A DNA stretch of 64,000 bases from Sporosarcina luteola (GTDB lineage Bacteria > Bacillota > Bacilli > Bacillales_A > Planococcaceae): positions 62,001 through 126,000 of the forward strand of contig JACHLS010000013.1 in NCBI GenBank assembly GCA_014204635.1, read 5' to 3'. Position 1 is the first letter of the stretch. The number at the start of each line of letters is the position of its first letter. The notes beneath the pieces were generated by a model. The model was not told where the DNA came from, ran no database searches, and saw only the letters and a list, made by a program, of their open reading frames with translations. A program made the position numbers and the translations under genes. Positions 1-7,136 of this stretch are shown in pieces.

Positions 1-44
1 ATCGAGGTCCTAACAGAATTGCTCCAATTCCATCAAACATCATC

Positions 45-80
45 ACTTCCCTGACGCTGGCTGTCAGGGAAGTTTTATTA
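45..80 (+). terminator. Intrinsic terminator of a gene upstream of the window
   Basis: An 11-bp perfect stem (45-55 with 63-73, 7-nt loop) is followed by a short T-rich tail. It must end a transcript entering from the left, because the next gene starts at 118. Confidence 0.75.
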
Positions 81-117
81 TAATGGGCGATAGTAATAGG
101 AAAAGGAGTGTTTAATA

Positions 118-750
118 ATGATGAAATCGAGGAAGGCGTACTTGTACGTATTCGACACGATGTCGGATTGGGAATATGGATATTTAATTGCTGAATTAAC
201 TACGGGGAGATATTTTAAAAAGAATATTGCACCTCTTGAAGTCGTGACATTCGGAAGGACTAAAGAAACCATTATGACAATGGGCGGATTAGCGGTTAAG
301 CCTGCACTTTCACTGGACGAATGCATATTTAGAGATCAGGATCTAATTATTTTACCAGGCGGCAACACGTGGGGAGAGCCGATCCATCAACCGATTTTGA
401 GAACCGTTACGAATGCTGCAGATCAAGGCGCCATTATTGCTGCGATTTGTGGTGCGACTGTCGGCCTTGCAGATATCGGGTTCCTCGACATGAGACAACA
501 TACAAGCAATGACTTGGATTATTTGAAAATGGTCAGCCCTCATTACAAAGGGGAATCATATTTCGTACAAAATCCTGTCGTTTCCAGTGGGAATCTCGTG
601 ACTGCCACTGGTATAGCGCCTTTGGAATTTGCAAAGGAAGTGCTAACATTATTGGATGTCTTTGAAACAGCTACCTTACATTCATGGTATAGCCTAAACA
701 AGACCCAGCAGCCTGAACACTTTTTTCAGTTGATGAATTCTCTAGAGTAA
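118..750 (+). CDS. DJ-1/PfpI family protein (class I glutamine amidotransferase-like)
   Basis: The 210-residue protein has the DJ-1/PfpI fold pattern: N-terminal AYLYVFDTMSDWE strand and helix, then the nucleophile elbow AAICGAT with Cys111, followed by GLADIGFLD. Family members are cytosolic and act as chaperones, glyoxalase-like enzymes or amidase-like hydrolases; the substrate here cannot be told from sequence. It resembles the YoaZ/YdeA-like group of bacilli. The ATG at 118 has the ribosome binding site AAGGAG at 103-108. It is a single gene ending at a terminator shared with the convergent phosphatase gene. Confidence 0.88.
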   Translation: MMKSRKAYLYVFDTMSDWEYGYLIAELTTGRYFKKNIAPLEVVTFGRTKETIMTMGGLAVKPALSLDECIFRDQDLIILPGGNTWGEPIHQPILRTVTNAADQGAIIAAICGATVGLADIGFLDMRQHTSNDLDYLKMVSPHYKGESYFVQNPVVSSGNLVTATGIAPLEFAKEVLTLLDVFETATLHSWYSLNKTQQPEHFFQLMNSLE

Positions 751-758
751 TAAAAACG

Positions 759-790
759 AAAAGCCGTGTCTCTATCTACACGGCTTTTAC
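759..790. terminator. Bidirectional terminator between convergent genes
   Basis: An 11-bp perfect stem with A-rich and T-rich flanks (759-769 with 778-788, 8-nt loop) serves both the gene ending at 750 and the minus-strand gene whose stop codon lies within it at 787-789. Confidence 0.85.
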
Positions 791-1317
791 TGTTTATGAG
801 CATCTTGAATAATCCAATCAACAGCACTAGGTAAGTCGGGAAACACAGCATCTGCAAGTGGGTCGGATTCTCCTAAGAACACTCCTTTTGTTCCTGCTCT
901 CTTACCGGCCATGACATCAGTGTCGGTATCCCCTACCATATAAGACTTCGATAAATCGACATTGTATTGAGCTGCCAAGTCCTCGATCAGTTTACTGTTT
1001 GGTTTGCGGCAAGCACATCCCGATTTCGGTTTATGCGGACAGTACGCTACATCGTGGACGATAGCGCCGCCCTTGCGCAATTCCGCTATCATATGCTTGT
1101 GGATTGCTTGAAGCTCTGATTCCTTCATAAAGCCAAGACCGACTCCGCCTTGATTTGTGACGACAAAGATATAATCGAACTGCGCATTCAGTTTTTTGAT
1201 CGCTGCTGGAACGCCGGGCAGAAAGTACAAATCTCGTGGCCGGTTTACGAACTTTACCCTATTGGTGAGCACTTCATTAATGACTCCATCTCGATCTAAA
1301 AAAACCGCTTTTTTCAA
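787..1317 (-). CDS. HAD-IIIA phosphatase, GmhB-type (D-glycero-manno-heptose 1,7-bisphosphate phosphatase family)
   Basis: The 176-residue protein has all motifs of the GmhB/histidinol-phosphatase branch of HAD-IIIA: DRDGV at 8-12 (nucleophile Asp8, acid/base Asp10), TNQ at 54-56, a zinc loop with Cys93, His95, Cys101 and Cys103, RKP at 104-106 and GDTDTD at 129-134. Family members remove a phosphate from heptose bisphosphate or related sugar phosphates. No heptose genes lie nearby, so the true substrate is open. The start is TTG at 1317, behind AGGAGG with 8-nt spacing. It is a single-gene unit. Confidence 0.9.
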   Translation of the reverse strand: MKKAVFLDRDGVINEVLTNRVKFVNRPRDLYFLPGVPAAIKKLNAQFDYIFVVTNQGGVGLGFMKESELQAIHKHMIAELRKGGAIVHDVAYCPHKPKSGCACRKPNSKLIEDLAAQYNVDLSKSYMVGDTDTDVMAGKRAGTKGVFLGESDPLADAVFPDLPSAVDWIIQDAHKQ

Positions 1318-1391
1318 ATTGTTTCCCTCCTGACCTGTCGTCTTGTTGCAATGTTAGATGAACACTTTTACAAGTTTACATAATAAAATTA

Positions 1392-2196
1392 TTATACTTC
1401 ACAAAATTCTGGATTATACTTCACTTCCGCATGATTCTTCAGAAGCAATTCTTCTTTAACGCATTGACCTGTCCTCTTGTCGACTGTTTTTCGCCATATT
1501 TCATTTTTCCGAAATTTTTTGCCGTCTTGTTGGTAAAAAGCATGCTCCCTCTCAACAATATGATAAGCACAGGCAGTAGCTTCATTGGAATAAATAACAC
1601 CCTTCAAATGCCGATCTGTCAGCCAAACTCGAATTTGAAAGGAATACTCCGTGTCATTTTTAAAACGAAGATCAACATAATTATAAAAGACGCTCGCCCC
1701 ACTGCCGAATGGCAAGACTCGACCCTCGTCTGGAAATGGATCAAAGCTGTGGTGATGCCGCTCCACAATCGTGAGAGGCGTATGAAGTGCCATCCAATAC
1801 AATAAGTTAGCGAGTTGACAAATACCGCCCCCAATTCCGGTTTTCACCTCGCCCCTCGATAATTGCATTCCTTTGCTATATCCTTTTCCCTTCGTTGCAC
1901 GTCCAACAAGCCGCCAAAACGAAAACACCTCACCCGGCTCGATGAGAATGCCATCAATCGCTTTGGCTGCAATCGTAAGGTTGACGATTTTATTCTCCTG
2001 CAACTGCGGATCGCTGCTGCCAAGTTTTCTCCGTAATACCGATTGACGCCGTTTGCAAGCAAACAGAAACGTGCTCCCTTCCTTCCTTCCTTCCGGCAAA
2101 CCGGTTACGGTTCTTCACATTAGCAAAAGCTCGGAACAGTCGTTTCTGTTCCATCCTTGCATAATAAATAAACGGTTGTAGTATAGATAATCTCAA
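1392..2196 (-). pseudogene. VanW family protein, frameshifted at a GGAA repeat
   Basis: Two overlapping reading frames together make one VanW-family protein. The N-terminal piece starts at TTG 2196 behind the strong site GGGGAGG and reads MRLSILQPFIYYARMEQKRL up to NRNRFAGR. The rest lies in another frame from about 2099 and carries the VanW core: KIVNLTIAAKAIDGILIEPG, FSFWRLVG, GGGICQLANLLYW and VERHHHSFDPFP. VanW proteins are accessory envelope proteins first named from vanB-type glycopeptide resistance clusters, with no proven biochemical role. No van genes are near. The frames meet exactly in a GGAA tetranucleotide tract (2077-2094); loss of one unit would join them. It may be a dead gene, a phase-variable gene or a sequencing error. 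Confidence 0.8.
2077..2094 (-). repeat. GGAA tetranucleotide repeat inside vanW
   Basis: Four and a half perfect copies of GGAA on the coding strand (CCTT on the plus strand). Both flanking frames are open through it. With three full copies instead of four the vanW frame would be continuous from 2196 to 1392. Confidence 0.9.
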
Positions 2197-2401
2197 TGTT
2201 ATCCTCCCCTTAGCGAATCCTATCCATTCCTATTCGTTAGGCAGGCTGTTGATACCTGTTTCATTAAAGAATTATCCCTTATTGTCTGCCGGAAAAATAA
2301 AAGGCTGATGCAAATGAAAATGCCATTTGATCAACCTTATATGGATACCGTTGAAATGAATAAGCTACTGCAAAAGAAATTTATACAGTATACGTGGTTA
2401 T

Positions 2402-2965
2402 TTACGCTTTGTCACTTTCCTGTGGATTGATCATACCAAAGTGAATTAAATCTTCATATTTTCCATCTTTTATTACATGATCTTTCAATACGCCTTCTCG
2501 TTCCATTCCGATTTTCTCCATTATTCGACCAGAAGCGGGATTCGTCTTAAAATATCGCGCAAAGACCTTATTTAATGTCTTTTCTTGAAAGGCAAAGTCG
2601 ATGATGGCTTTTGCTGCTTCCGTCCCATATCCTCGACCCCAATATTCTTCCCCAATCCAGTATGCGATTTCTCCATTTTTAAACCTTTGGTTATTCGATA
2701 ATGAAATGGCCCCAAACAACTCCCCACTATCTTTGTCAGTGATCGCCAATTCATAGGAGCAATCTTCATCAAAGTTCTTCTTATGAGTTTCTATCCAGAC
2801 CAATGCATCGTTTAATGAGTAAGGATAGGGCAAGTAAAGAGTACTTTTGTAAATGTTATAGTTATTACATAATCTTGTAACTGTTTGAGCATCGCTCTTC
2901 TCGAAAAGCCTTAATATCAATCTGTCTGTTTGAATCGAATACGCCGTCTTGTCAAATTTCATCAT
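2402..2965 (-). CDS. GNAT N-acetyltransferase, RimJ/RimL type, behind a T-box leader
   Basis: The 187-residue protein begins with the RimJ/RimL signature TDRLILRLFEKSDA and has the acetyl-CoA loop region YWGRGYGTEAAKAIIDFAF followed by NPASGRIMEKIGM. Such enzymes acetylate ribosomal protein N-termini, but many paralogues acetylate small toxic amino-acid conjugates. What is unusual is the control: the gene is the only one downstream of a complete T-box leader (3033-3287) and its promoter. The ATG at 2965 has AGGAGTG just upstream. The region from 2197 to 2401 holds no recognisable gene. Confidence 0.9.
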   Translation of the reverse strand: MMKFDKTAYSIQTDRLILRLFEKSDAQTVTRLCNNYNIYKSTLYLPYPYSLNDALVWIETHKKNFDEDCSYELAITDKDSGELFGAISLSNNQRFKNGEIAYWIGEEYWGRGYGTEAAKAIIDFAFQEKTLNKVFARYFKTNPASGRIMEKIGMEREGVLKDHVIKDGKYEDLIHFGMINPQESDKA

Positions 2966-3032
2966 TTCTCACTCCTGTTGAAAATATATACTGATCCTCT
3001 TCAATATATTTCCTTTCCTCGATTTTTTATAT

Positions 3033-3287
3033 AAAAAAAGCCTATCATCTCGATAGAGACGATAAGCTTTCGCTCACGTGGTACCACTCTAATTCATTTG
3101 CATAATAAAAAGAACAAATTATCTTGAATCATGGTAACGGAATTGATCCGTTCAAACCTACTCCACTTCAGTCTGACCACTCATAAGCGACTTGGGAAGT
3201 TTATTGACTGCCTTCTCAGCAAACGGCAGCTCTCTGTACAACATGGACTCCTTACTATTCTTATTCCTAGTGTTTTCTATTAAATTA
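3033..3287 (-). ncRNA. T-box riboswitch leader
   Basis: Read on the minus strand the leader has the T-box hallmarks in order: a stem I with an AGTA motif, the AGAGAG bulge and a distal loop; the post-specifier sequence GAGTAGG; a stem III; the T-box core AGAGTGGTACCACG (3077-3090); and a 13-bp terminator stem (3039-3051 with 3056-3068) followed by T7. The specifier triplet is read as UGG (Trp) if the usual spacing before AGTAGG applies, with GUG (Val) as alternative. Uncharged cognate tRNA should prevent termination and raise expression of the acetyltransferase at 2402-2965. Confidence 0.92.
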
Positions 3288-3293
3288 CAACCC

Positions 3294-3321
3294 ATTATAT
3301 CTTACTTTAGGTAAGAGTCAA
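3294..3321 (-). promoter_or_regulatory. SigA-type promoter of the T-box transcript
   Basis: On the minus strand a -35 TTGACT (3316-3321) and a perfect -10 TATAAT (3294-3299) are separated by 16 bp. Transcription would start around 3287, at the 5' edge of the T-box leader. Confidence 0.8.
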
Positions 3322-3478
3322 TATAATTGAGAGACTGATTAGTTCTGCTATCTATTACTTTTAGGTATATAGGAAACTTGAAATTAGTATGACAATAGGG
3401 GAAATACTATTCCCGGTATCTTCGTACCTGATTTGCTAGTGGCGTATGCAACCGATCTCTTAGTTGAAATTAATTTGT

Positions 3479-4465
3479 TCATTCGATTCCCCATCTTACG
3501 AGCAACCCGGCATGTGTCATCCCACCGCCAAATCCGTAAAGTAATACTAAATCACCTTTTTTTATTTTGCCTTCTTCGACCCCCAGCTGCAAAGCCAGAG
3601 GGATAGAAACAGCTGACGTGTTTCCGAAGTATTCAACGCTAGTCAGTGTTCTCTCCATCGGAATACCCGACTTTTCGCTAATCGATTCGATCATTCGCAG
3701 ATTGGCGCTATGCGGGATGAACCAATCGATGTCATCCAAACCGACATCCGCTTTTCGCAGCAATTCCGCCATCTCGACAGGTAGTGTACGCGATGCCCAT
3801 TTGTACACTTCTCTCCCGTTTTGGACCATTTTCCCTGATGTGCTTAATGGATTTTCATTCATGGTTGTGGATAAATGCGTCCGGTACAAATGTTGACCCC
3901 CTTTTCCGTCCGTTCCCATATGACTCGCAAGGAAGCTCGGCATGCTCTCACACCGCTCAACTAAAACAGCAGCAGCTCCATCGCCAAACAACACACAGGT
4001 CGTCCGATCTGTATAGTCTGTCACTTTGGACAGCGTTTCGGATGCCACAACCAATACTTTTTGGTGGAGGCCTGAAGTAATCAAGCCATTAGCCAGATGC
4101 AAACCATATGTAAAACCAGCACAAGCAGCATTGACATCTAATACTCCCGTTTGTGGAATCGAATAACGGGCTTGGATTTGGGAGGCGACACTCGGAAACA
4201 CATAATCAGGGGTTGTGGTTGAAACGAGAATGCAATCCACGTCGCTCAAGTCCTTTCCATATTGTTCGACCAATCGGTCAATCGCCTTATACGCTAAGGA
4301 AGAGGCAAATTCTTCATCACCTGCAATTCTCCGCTCCTTCATGCCGGTTCGTTGCCGGATCCACTCATCGTTCGTGTCGACAAGCTTCTCCAAGTCCCTG
4401 TTTGTTAATCTCTTCTCGGGTACATATGTACCGATAGCTGTTATTTTCGCTTTTGAAAGGTTCAT
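3479..4465 (-). CDS. fabH: Beta-ketoacyl-ACP synthase III (FabH)
   Basis: The 328-residue enzyme condenses acyl-CoA primers with malonyl-ACP to start fatty acid synthesis. It has the full catalytic triad: Cys115 in NAACAGF, His252 in IPHSANLRM and Asn282 in YFGNTSAVS, plus the C-terminal GFGGGMTHAGLLVRWG. It is monocistronic, like fabHB (yhfB) of B. subtilis, rather than next to fabF, so it is probably the second FabH of this organism. The ATG at 4465 has AAAGGAG at the usual distance. A FapR operator covers its promoter. Confidence 0.95.
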   Translation of the reverse strand: MNLSKAKITAIGTYVPEKRLTNRDLEKLVDTNDEWIRQRTGMKERRIAGDEEFASSLAYKAIDRLVEQYGKDLSDVDCILVSTTTPDYVFPSVASQIQARYSIPQTGVLDVNAACAGFTYGLHLANGLITSGLHQKVLVVASETLSKVTDYTDRTTCVLFGDGAAAVLVERCESMPSFLASHMGTDGKGGQHLYRTHLSTTMNENPLSTSGKMVQNGREVYKWASRTLPVEMAELLRKADVGLDDIDWFIPHSANLRMIESISEKSGIPMERTLTSVEYFGNTSAVSIPLALQLGVEEGKIKKGDLVLLYGFGGGMTHAGLLVRWGIE

Positions 4466-4584
4466 GATTTATACTCCTTTGAATTGTAGTCTGTTATTAG
4501 TAACTGATGCTAAAAATACAACAAAAAAATTTATAGAGCCTCTTATAATGGTTTCAACTGCAAAATAATTTAATATTATCTAGG

Positions 4585-4630
4585 TTTAATACCTGGTACT
4601 AATTATAAGTTAATAAAATGTTTTAATCAA
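4585..4630 (-). promoter_or_regulatory. fabH promoter with FapR operator
   Basis: On the minus strand -35 TTGATT (4625-4630), a 17-bp spacer and -10 TATAAT (4602-4607) are followed by the inverted repeat TTAGTACCAGGTATTAA (4586-4604), which overlaps the -10 box. This matches the FapR operator of B. subtilis lipid genes, so malonyl-CoA should relieve repression. Confidence 0.85.
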
Positions 4631-4832
4631 ACTATTTTTTCTACTTCTGGATTCTAAGAAGCATCAAAATTATACCCTTTCATATTTTCACTAACCACCA
4701 GCGTTTTGCTGTTTAAAGTGAAATATTGGATGGATCTCGACTTGTAACAATTCTGAGTATGCAACTGTGCTTCCCCCTTAAAACAATGTACCAGTATATA
4801 TGCTGTAGTGCCGATAAGCTAGGCTGCATTCA

Positions 4833-4978
4833 TTTATGCGCGGACATGAGACGGTTATGAGCGACTTCACCTATTTATGCGCGGATGAGAACTGGGTATG
4901 CGCGCTTAAACTGCTCTTTGCGCGGATGGAAACTGGGTATGTTCGATTGCAATTGTTTATGCGCGGATGGGGAAACAG
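4833..4978. repeat. Degenerate tandem repeat of about 41 bp (core GCGCGGATG)
   Basis: Three full units and one partial unit start at 4833, 4874, 4917 and 4956, spaced 41, 43 and 39 bp. Each begins TTTATGCGCGG or a close variant, and the middle ones continue with AACTGGGTATG. The G+C content is clearly higher than that of the flanks. An open frame across it has no protein-like pattern, so it is treated as non-coding. Confidence 0.75.
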
Positions 4979-5469
4979 CACTCGCTGTCTGACAAGTCCG
5001 CCCCCTGCGTTGTCGGCTTACTTCTCTTCAATTCACTCTAACAATAGAAATAGAGGACTCTCTAAAATAACCAAATCTCTATCTTTCAATACTTCAATGA
5101 ATTGGCCATGTCTACAGAACCCATCGTTTTTTCTGATTTGCACCACAACAAAACACCCACAAAAGTAAGGTCTTACGCTTTCTTCTGAGGATGTTTCCTT
5201 ATGCAAATTATCTTTTAAGTAAAAACATATTTCAATAAGAACTATAAATTGTCTTTTCGCTTCTTCAATACATTGCATTTCTTAATTGCTAAATGTATAA
5301 ATATTCGCTGAGATATCTTCTAATTGAGCAATCTTCAACATAATGAACTATTGTGTTTCCTTGTATTTTAAAATTTAGCTAAAGACTTGATATGTAAACA
5401 ATCAATAGACTTCAAGCAAGTAGGATATCTTCTCGCGAAGCGCCAAACTTATTGACTTTCAGTTCCGTT
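4979..5469. other. Intergenic region without a supported gene
   Basis: An 81-codon open frame on the minus strand (5033-5278) lacks a ribosome binding site and has no family resemblance that I recognise. Nothing else is supported here. Confidence 0.5.
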
Positions 5470-6105
5470 TCATTTCCCTGCAATAAAAGGAGTTTGACGA
5501 TAATAGGTTTTCACATTAATCTGTTCGATCAGAAAACGGGCGATGTCTCCGTTTGTGATTTTGTTTCCGGGCATATCGCGCAAGTTTTCTCGGATGTGTC
5601 CTTTTTCGGGACCTTCAACGACAAAAGGCAGTCGGATGAGTGTCCAGTCCAAATCAGATTGTTGCAGAAAGTCATGCTCCAGTTGCTTATCTAGAATCAT
5701 TTTTGTAAAGCAGACTTCAAACAACTTCGCTCCCATTCGATTCATCAGATTTTTACGATCGCCTTCTATTGTCAAAGATCCACCAGTTACCCCTATGTAA
5801 CGCCGGATTCCCTGCTCCTTCATACAGGAAAGAATCTGCAGTGTCACTTGACTATAGTACGGCTCTGCCTTCGCCGGCTGCCCAAATGTGTTGATGACAA
5901 CGTTTGAGTTTCGAATCGTCTCCTCGATCGCCCCAGCATTCAATGCGTCTCCAACAATTAATTCCATTCCCTCTTTTTTCATATGTACCCTATCCGGATT
6001 CCGTACAAGCATTCTCACGGTATAGCCCTTCTCTAATGCCGTTTCCGCTATGTATTTTCCAACTTTTCCTGTTCCACCTATAATTGCAATGCATCTCTCT
6101 TCCAA
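5470..6105 (-). CDS. NAD(P)-binding oxidoreductase, atypical short-chain dehydrogenase (NmrA-like)
   Basis: With the chosen start the protein has 211 residues and opens with a Rossmann motif, IAIIGGTGKVGKYI (glycines at 10, 11, 13 and 16), followed by VRMLVRNPDR. Later segments NVVINTFGQPA, RRYIGVTGGSL and DWTLIRLPFV are typical of the NAD(P)H-binding/NmrA group that acts as redox sensor or reductase. The TTG start at 6105 follows AAAGGGG; a longer frame to 6177 would run into the upstream acetyltransferase gene and has no such site. It is the last gene of a likely three-gene operon with 6122-6559 and 6593-7012. Confidence 0.85.
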   Translation of the reverse strand: MEERCIAIIGGTGKVGKYIAETALEKGYTVRMLVRNPDRVHMKKEGMELIVGDALNAGAIEETIRNSNVVINTFGQPAKAEPYYSQVTLQILSCMKEQGIRRYIGVTGGSLTIEGDRKNLMNRMGAKLFEVCFTKMILDKQLEHDFLQQSDLDWTLIRLPFVVEGPEKGHIRENLRDMPGNKITNGDIARFLIEQINVKTYYRQTPFIAGK

Positions 6106-6121
6106 ACAAATTACCCCTTTC

Positions 6122-6559
6122 TTATTCCAGACTCTTTGAAAAACCAGAGCTCCTTCTGACATAACCATTTGTTTCATAAAAGGAATGCGCCGCCAATCGT
6201 TCCTCCCGGTTTCCGCTATTTAATGTGATGCTATGGCAATTATTTTGCCGCGCCCATTCCTCAACTGATTTCAATAGTACGGTACCGATCCCTCGCTTCC
6301 TCACATTTGCGTCTATGACAAATGCAAGTACCCTTGCATAGCTGCCGTCCCTTTCAAATTGAAACATCTGGCAAACGCCTGCAAAACCGACGACCTGTCC
6401 CTCATCAACCGCTACAAAGGAGTAGTAGGATCCTTGTTGATTCAACAGGTTGAACCGTTGTTCTATTGCCCCCTGTGAACTTGGATAACCCAATTCTTTG
6501 AACAACTTTACGAGCGCTTCATAATCCTGTTCTAAGAGTTTACGAACCGCAATATTCAT
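6122..6559 (-). CDS. GNAT N-acetyltransferase
   Basis: A 145-residue GNAT protein. The acetyl-CoA binding segment is VRKRGIGTVLLKSVEEWA, followed by SITLNSGNREERLAAHSFYE and NGY near the C-terminus. The N-terminal half reads LFKELGYPSS, common in small bacilli acetyltransferases of unknown substrate. The ATG at 6559 was chosen over one 24 bases upstream because a perfect AAGGAGGTGA (6565-6574) sits 5 bases before it. Its stop is 17 bases from the next gene's start, so they are probably co-transcribed. Confidence 0.88.
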   Translation of the reverse strand: MNIAVRKLLEQDYEALVKLFKELGYPSSQGAIEQRFNLLNQQGSYYSFVAVDEGQVVGFAGVCQMFQFERDGSYARVLAFVIDANVRKRGIGTVLLKSVEEWARQNNCHSITLNSGNREERLAAHSFYETNGYVRRSSGFSKSLE

Positions 6560-6592
6560 CTGATTCACCTCCTTTGAGTACATATTGATCCA

Positions 6593-7012
6593 TCACTTCA
6601 AGGCAAACAGCAAATAGATGCAGTAAGGCGTCACGATCAATAGGGATGTATACAGTCCTGGTGTGTAAGATCGTAAGATGATGGTTTGCACCAAATGGAT
6701 GGCATTGTGAAGTAAGACAATAATCAAGAAGATGCTATACATAGCAGCCGCCCAGCCGCTTTCCATAAACTGCACTTTTAATAAAGTGATGAACGAGGCA
6801 GCCAAGAAAATAAAGATATCCCGCTTGGCAAACTGATAGGAATTGATATTCCAAAACCTCCAAATCATATAGCCCAACTTTCGGTCCAGCTTCTTTACTC
6901 GTTGCTCTACACGACCTGACCAATGCTCTACTGCAATGATTTCCTCAAAATCATGGAGCATAAAAATAATAACAAACAGCCAAATAGCATTGGCCAGCTC
7001 TAACGGAAACAA
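6593..7012 (-). CDS. HXXEE domain membrane protein
   Basis: The 139-residue protein is mostly hydrophobic, with about four membrane segments. It carries the family motif LHDFEE near residues 19-24, plus a second conserved histidine pair in LLHNAIHL. The HXXEE family is widespread and has no established function; the conserved His and Glu residues within the membrane suggest a metal-dependent site, which is inference. The start is TTG at 7012 behind AGGTGG. It heads the three-gene unit that continues to 5470. Confidence 0.82.
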   Translation of the reverse strand: MFPLELANAIWLFVIIFMLHDFEEIIAVEHWSGRVEQRVKKLDRKLGYMIWRFWNINSYQFAKRDIFIFLAASFITLLKVQFMESGWAAAMYSIFLIIVLLHNAIHLVQTIILRSYTPGLYTSLLIVTPYCIYLLFALK

Positions 7013-7060
7013 TCTGCCACCTACCTTATTGATTGAAAGTTAGCAATCTCTCAATAGAGA

Positions 7061-7093
7061 AGCCCCTTTGGTTTTATCATAACCAAAAGGGCT
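7061..7093 (-). terminator. Hairpin downstream of the beta-helix lipoprotein gene
   Basis: A 13-bp stem with one mismatch (7061-7073 with 7081-7093) lies between the gene ending at 7137 and the next minus-strand gene. The T tract after it is weak. Confidence 0.55.
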
Positions 7094-7136
7094 TCCTACT
7101 TCCATTTTAAACTGTTTTCTAATCGTTCGACTGTAA

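Noticed and set aside
4836..5168. 110-codon open frame on the plus strand
   Set aside because: It runs through the GC-rich tandem repeat, has no ribosome binding site and no protein-like pattern.
5033..5278. 81-codon minus-strand open frame
   Set aside because: No ribosome binding site at its ATG and no family resemblance; left as an unsupported frame.
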